NCBI GenBank assembly: GCA_016869215.1
Contig: VGEP01000002.1
Location: 1-64,000 of the forward strand
Length of the DNA: 64,000 nt
From: Alphaproteobacteria bacterium
GTDB lineage: Bacteria; Pseudomonadota; Alphaproteobacteria; Rhizobiales; Xanthobacteraceae
Direction of reading: 5' to 3'
The position numbers and the translations under genes were made by a program. The stretch's first letter is position 1. Each line of letters opens with the position of its first letter. Below the pieces are notes generated by a model that saw only the letters and a program-made list of their open reading frames with translations, searched no databases and was not told the origin of the DNA. Shown here one piece after another: positions 28,388 through 36,939 of the stretch.

Positions 28388-29267
28388 CCTCGAATTCGGT
28401 CATGGACGTCAATCAGTCGATCTGAATGAAAAGTCTTTGCCGGACACCGTCGCCATGTTCCCGCCCCGCCGCATCGTCTGCCTGACCGAAGAAACCGTCG
28501 AGACGCTCTATCTCCTCGGCGAGGAGGCGCGCATCGTCGGCGTTTCGGGCTACGCCGTGCGGCCGCCGCAGGTGCGGCGCGAGAAGCCGCGGGTGTCGGC
28601 TTTCATCAGCGCGGACGTGCCGAAAATCCTCGCGCTCGAACCCGACCTGGTTCTGACGTTCTCCGACCTGCAGGCCGATATCGCCGCCGAGCTGATCCGC
28701 AAGGGCGTCGCGGTGCACGCCTTCAACCAGCGCGACGTCGCGGGCATCCTTGCCATGATCCGCACGCTCGGCGCGCTGGTGGGTGCGGCGGAGAAGGCGA
28801 ACGCGCTTGCAACGTCGCTTGAGCGGCGCGTCGGCGAGGCACGCGAACGCGCCGCAGCCCTCCCCCGACACCCGCGCGTCTATTTCGAGGAATGGGACGA
28901 GCCCATGATCTCGGGCATCGGCTGGGTGTCGGAGCTGGTCGAGGCCGCGGGCGGCATCGACATGTTCAAGAACCTGTCGACGCACAAGAGCGCGAAGGAT
29001 CGCATCGTATCGCCCGACGCCGCGATCGCCGCCGCGCCCGACATCGTGATCGGCTCCTGGTGCGGCAAGAAATTCGTGCCGTCGAGGTTCGCAGCGCGCC
29101 CCGGCTTCGGCGCCATCCCGGCGGTGCGCTCGGGCTTTCTGCGCGAGATCAAGTCGGCGCTGATCCTGCAGCCCGGACCTGCGGCGCTGACCGACGGGCT
29201 CGACGCGCTGGAGGCGATTGTCCGGGAATGGGCGGTGGCGCAAGACGCGCGGCGGGCCGCGCCGTGA
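28377..29267 (+). CDS. BtuF-like cobalamin-binding protein without signal peptide
   Basis: The protein has 296 residues if the ATG at 28377, which overlaps modC, is used; an ATG at 28455 immediately before PPRRIVCLTEETVETLYLLG is the alternative. The two-lobed helical-backbone binding fold of the BtuF/FecB class is clear (VSGYAVRPP, LEPDLVLTFSDLQADIAAELI, HAFNQRDVAGI). Neither start gives a signal peptide, so the protein may be cytoplasmic. Relatives in this order are annotated as cobalamin-binding and are likewise leaderless. A cytoplasmic BtuF-like protein could store or relay corrinoids or carry another role. It is probably co-transcribed with modABC. Confidence 0.78.
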   Translation: MRLDLEFGHGRQSVDLNEKSLPDTVAMFPPRRIVCLTEETVETLYLLGEEARIVGVSGYAVRPPQVRREKPRVSAFISADVPKILALEPDLVLTFSDLQADIAAELIRKGVAVHAFNQRDVAGILAMIRTLGALVGAAEKANALATSLERRVGEARERAAALPRHPRVYFEEWDEPMISGIGWVSELVEAAGGIDMFKNLSTHKSAKDRIVSPDAAIAAAPDIVIGSWCGKKFVPSRFAARPGFGAIPAVRSGFLREIKSALILQPGPAALTDGLDALEAIVREWAVAQDARRAAP

Positions 29268-29337
29268 CAGCGCCCGCCCGGCTGTGATATTGTGTTGCAA
29301 CGCAACAGATTCCACAGCGATTCATCAGGACATGCCG

Positions 29338-29907
29338 ATGACCACCATGCCGACCGCCAACCGGATTTCACAAAATCTCCGGACCGACCTGCTGTTGGCC
29401 GCATTCCTGATCGCGCTTGTGGCGGTGGCGCGTCTCACGCCGCACGCCTGGAATTTCGCTCCGGTGATCGCCGCGGGCCTGTTCGCCGGCGCCACGCTGG
29501 GCACCCGCAGCTTGGCATTCGCCGTTCCGATCGGAGGCATGCTGCTTAGCGACATCGTCCTTGGTTCCGATCATTGGGGCATCAAGGCATTTGTCTACGC
29601 ATCGCTCGCCGCTTCGCCATTGATCGGCATGTTCGCGCGGCGGTTCCGGGTGTCCGTCATGCTCGTTCCAGCGGTGCTGTCGGGCTCGCTGATCTTCTTC
29701 GCCGCGTCGAACTTCGCGGTCTGGCTGTTCAGCGGCATGTACAGCCTCGATTGGGCCGGGCTGGCCGCATGCTACGTCGCGGCACTGCCCTTCTTCCAAT
29801 ATACACTGGCCGGCGAGACGTTCTGGAGCGTCGCGCTGTTCGGCGGCGCGTGGCTGGTGCAGCGGGCGACCGCGCGGCGCGCTCCGGACGCGCTGGCGCA
29901 CTCCTGA
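29338..29907 (+). CDS. Small polytopic membrane protein, DUF6580-like (putative transporter subunit)
   Basis: The 189-residue protein has five or six membrane helices. Motifs are RLTPHAWNFAPVIAAGLFAGATLG, VPIGGMLLSDIVLG and a last helix FQYTLAGETFWSVALFGGAWLV. This layout matches the DUF6580 group and resembles ECF-type substrate-binding subunits, which have the same size and helix count. The gene lies 70 bp after the BtuF-like gene, so a link to cobalamin is possible but unproven. Start codons at 29332, 29338 and 29347 compete; CAGGA suits 29338. No cobalamin riboswitch fits in the 70-bp gap. Confidence 0.65.
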   Translation: MTTMPTANRISQNLRTDLLLAAFLIALVAVARLTPHAWNFAPVIAAGLFAGATLGTRSLAFAVPIGGMLLSDIVLGSDHWGIKAFVYASLAASPLIGMFARRFRVSVMLVPAVLSGSLIFFAASNFAVWLFSGMYSLDWAGLAACYVAALPFFQYTLAGETFWSVALFGGAWLVQRATARRAPDALAHS

Positions 29908-29916
29908 TTCCAACCT

Positions 29917-31731
29917 TTATGACTTCCCGGCGCCCCGCCTGAAGCGGGCGAGCAGCCGCCGGAACGCCCGGCGGCTCAGAACGCGAATCTTGTCGGTCAT
30001 GGTTCGCGCCACCGGCTCCGGCTCGGCGAGCTGCAGGCCGACCGTTGCGACCCGGCCGTCGGTCAGCGTGTGCACCACCAGCGCCACGGGGCCGAGCCGG
30101 ATGGTGTCGCCGACCCGCGGCGGATGCGAGACGAAGTGCTCGGCGAAGAAGTTCGACAGCGGCATCGCCGCCTTGTCGGGCGGAATCGGCAGGCCGTAGA
30201 TTTCGGCCAGTGCGCCGAGCGTGGCGTCGCCGGGGACGAAGAAGTCCTCGACCAGCCCCGCCTCGGGCGCGATCACGGGCGGATGATCGACGAAGAACCG
30301 GTCGAGGCCCTGCACGCGGTCGGGCGGCGCGAGGAAATAGACATGGTCGCCCTCGCGCACGCCGCCAGCCTCCTCCGGCGTGAACACGCGCTCGTCGCGC
30401 ACCACCAGCGTCAGCTTGGCCCACGACGGCCTGATCCCGCGCCGAAGATAGGGGCTGTTGGCGACCACCGGATAGCCCACCAGCTCCTGTTCGAGCTGGC
30501 CCGGCAGATCGAGTTCGGTGCGCCGCGCCGAGACGTCAGCGCGCGGCATGGCGATGCGCAATTCGCGTGCGGCTGCGGGAATCGTCCAGCCCTGCACCAG
30601 CAGCGAGATCACGACCACGACGAAGGCCACGTCGAAATAGACCTGCGCATCGGGCAGCCCGACCATCAGCGGAATCGACGCCAGGAAAATGCCGACGGCG
30701 CCGCGCAGGCCGACCCAGGAGATGAACAGCTTCTCGCGGACCGAGAAGCGGAACGGCGCAAGGCAGACGAAGACCGCCACCGGGCGCGCAATCGCGATCA
30801 GCACCAGCGCGATCAGGAGCGCCGGCAGCGCGCGCTGGAACAGAAGCTCCGGCCAGGCGAGCAGGCCGAGCAGAACGAACATCGCGATCTGCGCGAGCCA
30901 GGTCGCGGCGTCGAGGAACGCGACCAGCGCGTTGTGGGCGCGGATCGAGCTGTTGCCCACGATCAGTCCGGCCAGATAAACCGCAAGGAACCCCGAACCC
31001 TGAAGCACCGAGGTCAGCGCAAACACCACCAGCGCCCCGGTCGCGACGAACGGCGCGTGCAGGCCCTGCGGCAGGTCGACGCGATTGAGCACCAACACCA
31101 TGGCGTAGCCGCCGGCCGCGCCGATCAGCGTGCCGACGAACAGCTGCAACCCGAGCAGCTGGGCCATCGCGCCGATCGACTTGTTGCCGATCAGCAGGAT
31201 TTCGATCAGCAGGATGGTCAGGAAGATCGCGCAGGGATCGTTGGTCGCGGATTCGACTTCAAGGGTGGCGCTGACGCGCGGCCGCAGGCGCAGGCCCTTG
31301 GCGTGCAGGAGGAAGAACACCGCCGCGGCATCGGTCGAAGCGACCACCGCGCCGACCAGCAGCGACTCGGTCCAGGTCAGGCCCAGCGTCCAGGCTGCGG
31401 CGGGCGCGAGCAGAGCTGCGGTGATGAGCACGCCGACGGTCGCGAGCAGTCCGGCCGGCCCGAGCACAAGCCGAAATGTGGCGATCTTCGTGCGCAGACC
31501 GCCGTCGAACAGGATCAGCCCCAGCGCGACCGATCCGACGGTGTAGACCAGCCGGACGTCGTCGAACTTGTAGCCGCCCGGACCCGCCTCGCCCGCAAGC
31601 AGGCCGACGATCAAGAACACGAGCAGCAACGGGGCGCCGAAGCGCAGCGCAATCAGGCTCGACAGGATACCGGCGAGCACCAGCACCGCGCCGATCAGAA
31701 TCGTCAAGCTGACTGCGTCGAGGGATTCCAT
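29917..31731 (-). CDS. Potassium/proton antiporter (CvrA/NhaP2 type)
   Basis: The 604-residue protein has an N-terminal CPA1 exchanger domain of about 12-13 helices (1-385, with GLILFDGGLRTKIATF and ESATNDPCA as ion-path motifs). A TrkA-C-like regulatory domain (about 400-490) and a C-terminal CorC/HlyC-type domain follow. This architecture defines the CvrA/NhaP2 K+/H+ antiporters, which expel potassium and protect cells from low osmolarity or excess cytoplasmic K+. It is encoded convergently with the DUF6580 gene, nine bases apart. Confidence 0.9.
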   Translation of the reverse strand: MESLDAVSLTILIGAVLVLAGILSSLIALRFGAPLLLVFLIVGLLAGEAGPGGYKFDDVRLVYTVGSVALGLILFDGGLRTKIATFRLVLGPAGLLATVGVLITAALLAPAAAWTLGLTWTESLLVGAVVASTDAAAVFFLLHAKGLRLRPRVSATLEVESATNDPCAIFLTILLIEILLIGNKSIGAMAQLLGLQLFVGTLIGAAGGYAMVLVLNRVDLPQGLHAPFVATGALVVFALTSVLQGSGFLAVYLAGLIVGNSSIRAHNALVAFLDAATWLAQIAMFVLLGLLAWPELLFQRALPALLIALVLIAIARPVAVFVCLAPFRFSVREKLFISWVGLRGAVGIFLASIPLMVGLPDAQVYFDVAFVVVVISLLVQGWTIPAAARELRIAMPRADVSARRTELDLPGQLEQELVGYPVVANSPYLRRGIRPSWAKLTLVVRDERVFTPEEAGGVREGDHVYFLAPPDRVQGLDRFFVDHPPVIAPEAGLVEDFFVPGDATLGALAEIYGLPIPPDKAAMPLSNFFAEHFVSHPPRVGDTIRLGPVALVVHTLTDGRVATVGLQLAEPEPVARTMTDKIRVLSRRAFRRLLARFRRGAGKS

Positions 31732-31847
31732 GTTCGCCGTTCCGCCTGCCTTCTATTGAAGGCCGGAGCGGCGGAACGCAATGGAAAATCGGGCGGCCGG
31801 CGCGCGTCAGGCGCAGCGCCTGCGATGAGAATCTCCGATGCAACGAA

Positions 31848-32312
31848 CTACTTCAATTCGGTGGCGCCCCGGAACCGCGCGTAAACGCGCCGGTTCGGGC
31901 CGAACAGGATCACGTCGTACTCATCGGGCGGGGTGCCGGGAATCTCCATGCCCGGCGATCCGACCGGCATGCCGGGCACGGCAAGCCCTCTGGCGTTTGG
32001 ACGTTCCATGAGAAGCCGCCGCAGCGCCGGCGCAGGCACGTGGCCTTCGATCACATAACCCATGACCTCAGCGGTGTGACACGAAACGAGATCGTCGGGA
32101 ACGCCAAGGCGTGCCTTGATCCGGTTGACGTCGCCGACATCGCGGACCTCGACTGCAAACGCAGACTCGCGGAGATGGTCGACCCAGCCGTTGCAACAGC
32201 CGCAGTTGGGATCCTTCGTGACGACGATCGTCGGTCCCGCGGCTCTGCTCAGGCGCACACTTGCAAGCGATACGAACGCCGACATTCCGATCATGACGCG
32301 CCGACGATTCAT
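31848..32312 (-). CDS. DUF411 metal-binding exported protein
   Basis: The protein has 154 residues from the ATG at 32312, which has GGGAGGGCG upstream; an in-frame ATG at 32339 is less likely. An N-terminal signal of the twin-arginine-like form MNRRRVMIGMSAFVSLASV precedes the DUF411 domain. That domain has DPNCGCCNGW with three closely spaced cysteines, a further SCHTAEVMGYVIEGHVPA with Cys/His and a Met-Pro-Gly-rich C-terminal part (GMPVGSPGMEIPG). The Cys/His/Met set suggests copper binding in the periplasm, as is proposed for this family near copper resistance genes. No copper transporter is adjacent here. Confidence 0.85.
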   Translation of the reverse strand: MNRRRVMIGMSAFVSLASVRLSRAAGPTIVVTKDPNCGCCNGWVDHLRESAFAVEVRDVGDVNRIKARLGVPDDLVSCHTAEVMGYVIEGHVPAPALRRLLMERPNARGLAVPGMPVGSPGMEIPGTPPDEYDVILFGPNRRVYARFRGATELK

Positions 32313-32417
32313 GACGCCCTCCCGAATGCGACCCAGCATGATACCGTCACCTGGGAATCGCTGTTCTCACATTCCCGCGACCGAGTCATGCGCCCGCGTG
32401 GCGCGACGCCCGATCGC

Positions 32418-33353
32418 CTAGAACGCCACCTTGTCGCCGCCCTTGAGCGAGAGGATTTCGCGCGCCTCGTCGGGCTTGGCGACTTCGAGGCCGAGGCCTT
32501 CCAGAATCTGCCGCACCCTCGTCACCTGCTGGGCGTTGGACTCGGCGAGCTTGCCCGGCCCGAGCCACAGCGAGTCCTCCATGCCGACACGGACGTTGCC
32601 GCCCATCGCGGCGGCCTGCGCGGCGATCCGCATCTGGCTCGCACCCGCGCCCAGCACCGACCAGTGATAGTTGTCGCCGAGCAGCCTGTCGGCGGTGCGC
32701 TTCATCATGATGACGTCTTCCGGGTGCGTGCCGATGCCGCCCAGAATGCCGAACACCGACTGCACGAACAGCGGCGGCTTGACCACGCCGCGGTCGAGGA
32801 AATGCTTCAACGTGTAGAGATGGCCGATATCGTAGCACTCGATCTCGAAGCGGGTGTCGTTGCCGGAGCATGTCGTCAGGATGTACTCGATGTCGGCGAG
32901 CGTGTTCTTGAACATGCCCTTGCGGGTGCCTTCGAGATAGGGCTCCTCCCAATCGTGTTTGAACTTGCCCTTGTAGCGCGGGATCATCGGATAGAGCCCG
33001 AAGTTCATCGTGCCCATGTTGAGCGAGGCGACCTCCGGCTTGAAGGTGGCGGCGGGCTTGACCCGCTCCTCCACCATCATGGTCGGCGAACCGCCGGTGG
33101 TGATGTTCACCACCACGTTGGAGCGCTGCTTGATCACCTTGAGGAACGGCGCGAACGCCTCCGGCGTCTGGTCCGGGCGGCCGTCCTTCGGATTGCGCGC
33201 GTGCAGATGGACCACCGCGGCGCCCGCCTCGGCGGCGCCGATGGCGGCGTCGGCGATCTCCTGGGCGGTGATCGGCAGGTGCGGCGACATCGACGGCGTA
33301 TGGATCGAGCCGGTCACGGCGCAGGTGATGATGACTTTGTTGCCCTTGGCCAC
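32418..33353 (-). CDS. BKACE-family beta-keto acid cleavage enzyme
   Basis: The 311-residue TIM-barrel enzyme cleaves a beta-keto acid with acetyl-CoA to give acetoacetate and a CoA ester. HLHARNPKDGRP gives the zinc-binding HxH, and NITTGGSP, NMGTMNFG and QSVFGILGGIG are family segments. The classical member acts on 3-keto-5-aminohexanoate in lysine fermentation, but the family is broad and this member's substrate is unknown. The start codon is GTG at 33353, preceded by AGGGAG. It is an isolated gene divergent from the DMT exporter. Confidence 0.88.
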   Translation of the reverse strand: MAKGNKVIITCAVTGSIHTPSMSPHLPITAQEIADAAIGAAEAGAAVVHLHARNPKDGRPDQTPEAFAPFLKVIKQRSNVVVNITTGGSPTMMVEERVKPAATFKPEVASLNMGTMNFGLYPMIPRYKGKFKHDWEEPYLEGTRKGMFKNTLADIEYILTTCSGNDTRFEIECYDIGHLYTLKHFLDRGVVKPPLFVQSVFGILGGIGTHPEDVIMMKRTADRLLGDNYHWSVLGAGASQMRIAAQAAAMGGNVRVGMEDSLWLGPGKLAESNAQQVTRVRQILEGLGLEVAKPDEAREILSLKGGDKVAF

Positions 33354-33412
33354 GGTTCACTCCCTTTCGGCTGGGGCCGATCCTATTGGATGTTCGATGC
33401 AATTTGAAATGC

Positions 33413-33550
33413 CCTCGGCGTCATGCGCGGGCTTGACCCACGCATCCCGATTGAGGTTGCACTGTGCCCTTGTGTTCGGGATGGCCGGGACACAGGCGAG
33501 CGAAGCGACGCCGTCCTTCGGGACGGCTATGCCGGCCATGACGGCGGAGT
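33413..33550. repeat. Dispersed intergenic repeat, family D (MRGLDPRI-type)
   Basis: The segment contains GCGCGGGCTTGACCCACGCATCCCG and, further on, GGATGGCCGGGACA ... TATGCCGGCCATGACGG with a GTCCTTCGGGAC hairpin. Sequences of this kind are dispersed widely in Hyphomicrobiales genomes and often give a false short reading frame starting MRGLDPRI. It precedes the DMT exporter gene. Confidence 0.6.
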
Positions 33551-33557
33551 AGGCCGG

Positions 33558-34445
33558 ATGCGCTTTGGAGTACGGCTCGGTCCTGTGGCCGCCGGCATCG
33601 CCTGCGGCACGGGCGCTGCTGTGTTCTGGGCCGCGGGCTTCACCGCCGCGCGCCACGGCATCGACATCGGCTTCTCGCCCTTCGACCTGACGCTGCACCG
33701 CTGCATCTGGGCGGGCCTCGCGCTGCTGCCGCTGCTGCTGCGTGACGGCGCGGCCGACCTCGGCGGCATCGGTTGGGCCCGCGGCGTCGCACTGACCGTC
33801 CTCGGCGGGCCGGGCATCGCGATGCTGAGCTATTCCGGCTTCATCCTCGTGCCGCTCGGCCACGGCGCGGTGATCCAGCCGTCGTGCGCCGCGCTGTTCG
33901 GCATCCTGCTGGCGTGGCTGATGCTGCACGAGCGGCTGCCGCTGTCGCGCGTGCTGGGCGTCGCGACCATCGTCGCCGGGTTGCTGGTGATCGGCGGCGA
34001 GGCCATGACCACGATCGGCGCCAGCGGCGTCATGGGCGATCTCATTTTCGTTCTGGCGGGCGGATTCTTCGCCATGTTCGGCACGCTCAACCGGCTCTGG
34101 CGGATCGACCCGATGCGCGCGACCGTCGTGGTCAGCGTGGTGTCGCTGGCGATCATTCCGCTGCATGGGGCGTTCGCGGGCTACGAGCGCATGATCGCGC
34201 TCGGCCTCTGGGAAAACCTGCTGCAGGCCGCAATCCAGGGCATCCTGGCCGGGCCCGGTGCGATCTGGCTGTTCGTGCGTTCGGTGGTGCTGCTCGGCGC
34301 GGCGCGCGCCGCGGTATTTCCCTCGCTGGTGCCGGGTTTCACGCTGCTGGTCGGCTGGATCGCACTCGGCGAAGTCCCCACGCTGGCCCAGGTCGCGGGC
34401 TTCGCCGTGGTGCTCGTCGGCTTTCGGCTCGCGCAACGCGGCTGA
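33558..34445 (+). CDS. DMT-superfamily (EamA) exporter
   Basis: The 295-residue inner-membrane protein has ten helices in two EamA repeats. These are an N-terminal half ending near the LGVATIVAGLLVIGGEA segment and a C-terminal half with LIFVLAGGFFAMFGTLNRLW and LVPGFTLLVGWIALGEVP. Such carriers export amino acids or other small metabolites. The substrate is unknown. The true start at 33558 follows the dispersed repeat; an upstream open frame is repeat-derived. Confidence 0.88.
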   Translation: MRFGVRLGPVAAGIACGTGAAVFWAAGFTAARHGIDIGFSPFDLTLHRCIWAGLALLPLLLRDGAADLGGIGWARGVALTVLGGPGIAMLSYSGFILVPLGHGAVIQPSCAALFGILLAWLMLHERLPLSRVLGVATIVAGLLVIGGEAMTTIGASGVMGDLIFVLAGGFFAMFGTLNRLWRIDPMRATVVVSVVSLAIIPLHGAFAGYERMIALGLWENLLQAAIQGILAGPGAIWLFVRSVVLLGAARAAVFPSLVPGFTLLVGWIALGEVPTLAQVAGFAVVLVGFRLAQRG

Positions 34446-34517
34446 GCCCGCGCCGGCGGGTGTCAGGACGGGCCGAATCGCGTATCTCCGGACGCGGTCA
34501 GCGCGGAGAGCCCGATC

Positions 34518-35813
34518 ATGAACGCGGACACTCTGGAATCGGCGATTGCCGCGTTCGTCGCCACGCTCCGCGTCACGATCCGCACCGAGTTCACCTCGAT
34601 CTGGCTGCCGGTCCAGATCGTCGCGATCGTGCTGGCAGGCCTCGCGGCGGTCGCCATCGGAACGCTGCTGCGCCGGCGCTTCGATCTTATGTCGGCGACC
34701 GAAAGTTGGCCGGCCTATCTGCGGCTCGCGATCCGCGCGCTGATCGAGAATTTCGGCGTATTGGCCTTCATCGTGCTGGTCAGCGCGGTCCGCAGCGCCA
34801 TCGAGGCCGGCGCGGCGCATCCGCGCACCTACCTGCTGCATGTCGCCGTCAATCTTGCGACCGCATGGGTGATCATCGCGATCTTCGCAAGCCTGATCCG
34901 CAACCCGTTCGTGAACCGCGTGGTCGCGGTCACCGCCTGGACCATTGCGGCGCTGAGCATCCTCAACCTGCTCGACCTGACGATCGGGGCACTCGACGCC
35001 CGCGGCATCATGCTCGGGGGCTTAAGGGTCACTCCGCTGCTGCTGCTCAAGACCGCGGCGCTGCTGCTGGTCGCGCTGTGGGCGGGCACAACGTTCAGCA
35101 ATTTCGTCGTGCGCCGTATCCAGGACGCGCCCGAGCTGACTCCGTCGATCCAGACGCTGATCGCGACGCTGGTGCGCATCACGGTGATGACGGTCGCGAT
35201 CGTGATCGTGCTCAGCATGGTCGGCATCGACCTGTCGGCGTTCGCATGGTTCACCGGCGCCATCGGCGTCGGCATCGGCTTCGGCCTGCAGAAGATCGTG
35301 TCGAACCTCGTCAGCGGCATCATCCTGCTGGCCGACAAGTCGGTGAAGCCGGGCGACATCGTCTCCGTCGGCGACCATTTCGGCTGGGTCACCAACATGG
35401 GCGCGCGCTACACCTCGATCGACACGCGCGACGGCCGCGAAATCCTGATTCCGAACGAGGACTTCGTCACGCAGCGGGTGGTGAACTGGTCCTATTCCAA
35501 CGATCTCGTGCGGGTCGACGTGAAGTTCTCCGCGACCTACGGCAGCGACCCGCGCAAGACGCAAGGAGCGGCGATTGCGGCGGCGCTCGCCGTGCCACAG
35601 GTTCTGAAGCTGCCCGCGCCGCTGTGCCACGTGTCGGCGTTCGGCACCGTCGCGGTCGAATACGTGTTGTGGTTCTGGATCAGGAATCCGAACGGTGACC
35701 CGCTGACGGTGCGAAGCGCCGTGCTGCTGTCGCTGTGGGACGCGCTCGACCGCGAGGGCCTATCGCTGCCCAAACCCGGCCCGACGCGGGTGATATTGGA
35801 CCAGGCAAGCTAA
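34518..35813 (+). CDS. Mechanosensitive channel, MscS family
   Basis: The 431-residue inner-membrane protein has about five N-terminal helices. A pore-lining TM3-type helix follows (GAIGVGIGFGLQKIVSNLVSGIILL), then the beta domain (PGDIVSVGDHFGWV, NMGARYTSIDTRDGREILIPNEDF, VVNWSYSN) and a cytoplasmic cage domain. It opens at membrane tension and releases solutes on hypo-osmotic shock. Extra N-terminal helices make it larger than the 286-residue E. coli MscS, as in the MscK/YbdG-like subgroup. It follows the DMT gene by 72 bp. Confidence 0.92.
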   Translation: MNADTLESAIAAFVATLRVTIRTEFTSIWLPVQIVAIVLAGLAAVAIGTLLRRRFDLMSATESWPAYLRLAIRALIENFGVLAFIVLVSAVRSAIEAGAAHPRTYLLHVAVNLATAWVIIAIFASLIRNPFVNRVVAVTAWTIAALSILNLLDLTIGALDARGIMLGGLRVTPLLLLKTAALLLVALWAGTTFSNFVVRRIQDAPELTPSIQTLIATLVRITVMTVAIVIVLSMVGIDLSAFAWFTGAIGVGIGFGLQKIVSNLVSGIILLADKSVKPGDIVSVGDHFGWVTNMGARYTSIDTRDGREILIPNEDFVTQRVVNWSYSNDLVRVDVKFSATYGSDPRKTQGAAIAAALAVPQVLKLPAPLCHVSAFGTVAVEYVLWFWIRNPNGDPLTVRSAVLLSLWDALDREGLSLPKPGPTRVILDQAS

Positions 35814-35842
35814 GCCGCGGCTTAAGCCTGTTCTGCTCATTT

Positions 35843-35893
35843 GAGCATGATCTTGTCCGAAAACCGGTTCCCACTTTTCGGGATCGTGCTCTA
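35843..35893 (+). repeat. Dispersed intergenic repeat, family B, copy 2
   Basis: This copy is nearly identical to 11935-11986, with ends GAGCATGATC and GATCGTGCTC forming a better dyad than in the first copy. Its last few bases reach the stop codon of kdgD. Confidence 0.8.
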
Positions 35894-36808
35894 TTCCTGC
35901 GGGCCGAGCTTTTCGATCAGCGCGCGCAGCATCGCCACCTCATCAGGCGTGCAGTCGGACAACGGCGGCCTCACCGGACCTGCCGAGCGCCCGACGATGG
36001 CCGCGCCGGCCTTGACGATGCTGACCGCGTAGCCCGGCTGGCGGTTGCGGATGCGCGCGTACGGCAGGATGAAGTCGCGCAGCACCGCGTCGACGGTCGC
36101 GTCGTCGCCGGCGTTGACGGCCTGTTGGAATTGCAGCGCCGTGCGCGGCACGAAGTTGAAGATCGCCGACGAGTACACGGGAATGCCGATGCCGCGGTAG
36201 GCGCGCGCGTAGGTTTCCGCGGTCGGCATGCCGTTGAGGAACACGAGGCGGGTTCCGAGCGCGCTGCGGATCGCGGTGAGCTGCTCGGTGTCGCCGACGC
36301 CGTCCTTGAAGCCGATCAGGTTCGGACAGTCCTGCGCGAGCTTCGCGACCGTATCGGCCGCGAGCCGGCAATTGGCGCGGTTGTAGACGATGACACCGAG
36401 CTGCGTCGACTTGCACACCGCGGCGATATGCGCGCGCAGGCCCTCCTGCGAGCCCTCGGTGAGATAGGGCGGCAAGAGGAGAATGCCGTCGGCGCCGAGC
36501 CGTTCGGACTCGCGCGCGTATTCGATCGCGGTCCTTGTGCCGAAGCCCGAAGCCGCGATCACCGGGAGCTTGCCGCCGCAGGTCTTCACGGCGGTTTCGA
36601 CGACGGCCGAGAACTCGGCGGGCGTCAGCGAGAAGAATTCGCCCGCGCCGCCGGCGATGAAGAATGCCGCGGGCTTGTACCCCGCGAGCCATTCCAGCCG
36701 CCTGACGTAGCCGTTGCGCTCGAACGCATTGCCGGAATCGAAATCGGTGAGCGGAAACGCCAGCATCCCGCGCGGCACGGCGGCTTTCAGTTCGTCGGGC
36801 GTCAGCAC
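35891..36808 (-). CDS. kdgD: 5-dehydro-4-deoxyglucarate dehydratase
   Basis: The 305-residue TIM-barrel aldolase-class enzyme (DHDPS family) converts 5-keto-4-deoxyglucarate to 2-oxoglutarate semialdehyde, releasing CO2 and water, in glucarate/galactarate breakdown. The Schiff-base lysine is in NLIGFKDGVGD, and AFPLTDFD near the N-terminus and the VYNRANC segment are also typical. A GTG start at 36808, preceded by GAGGGA, gives the family N-terminus LTPDELK; an open frame further up has no homology. It is divergent from a Bug binding-protein gene, suggesting joint use of a sugar acid. Confidence 0.9.
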   Translation of the reverse strand: MLTPDELKAAVPRGMLAFPLTDFDSGNAFERNGYVRRLEWLAGYKPAAFFIAGGAGEFFSLTPAEFSAVVETAVKTCGGKLPVIAASGFGTRTAIEYARESERLGADGILLLPPYLTEGSQEGLRAHIAAVCKSTQLGVIVYNRANCRLAADTVAKLAQDCPNLIGFKDGVGDTEQLTAIRSALGTRLVFLNGMPTAETYARAYRGIGIPVYSSAIFNFVPRTALQFQQAVNAGDDATVDAVLRDFILPYARIRNRQPGYAVSIVKAGAAIVGRSAGPVRPPLSDCTPDEVAMLRALIEKLGPQE

Positions 36809-36843
36809 GGGCGCAGTCCCTCGCGTCGCACATGGTCCGCAAC

Positions 36844-36859
36844 TTGGGCAATCGCCCAA
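36844..36859. promoter_or_regulatory. Candidate operator between kdgD and the Bug gene
   Basis: A perfect 6-bp-arm dyad TTGGGC-AATC-GCCCAA lies inside direct repeats of AACTTG, in the 131-bp divergent promoter region. A TATACT-like -10 box follows toward the Bug gene at about 36901. It is a candidate binding site for a regulator of both genes; no regulator gene is adjacent. Confidence 0.4.
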
Positions 36860-36939
36860 CTTGCAAATGCGCGATCGCTCGCGGCGCGCGCGCATTCGAC
36901 TATACTGCGAACAATCAAACGCAACACGGGGGAAGCGCC

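Noticed and set aside
28388-29337. A cobalamin riboswitch near the BtuF-like and DUF6580 genes
   Set aside because: The gene overlaps modC and the next gap is only 70 bp. No B12-box-like sequence was seen.
33423-33557. A coding extension upstream of the DMT exporter starting MRGLDPRI
   Set aside because: This peptide is a known by-product of a dispersed repeat in this order, and the exporter has a better start at 33558.
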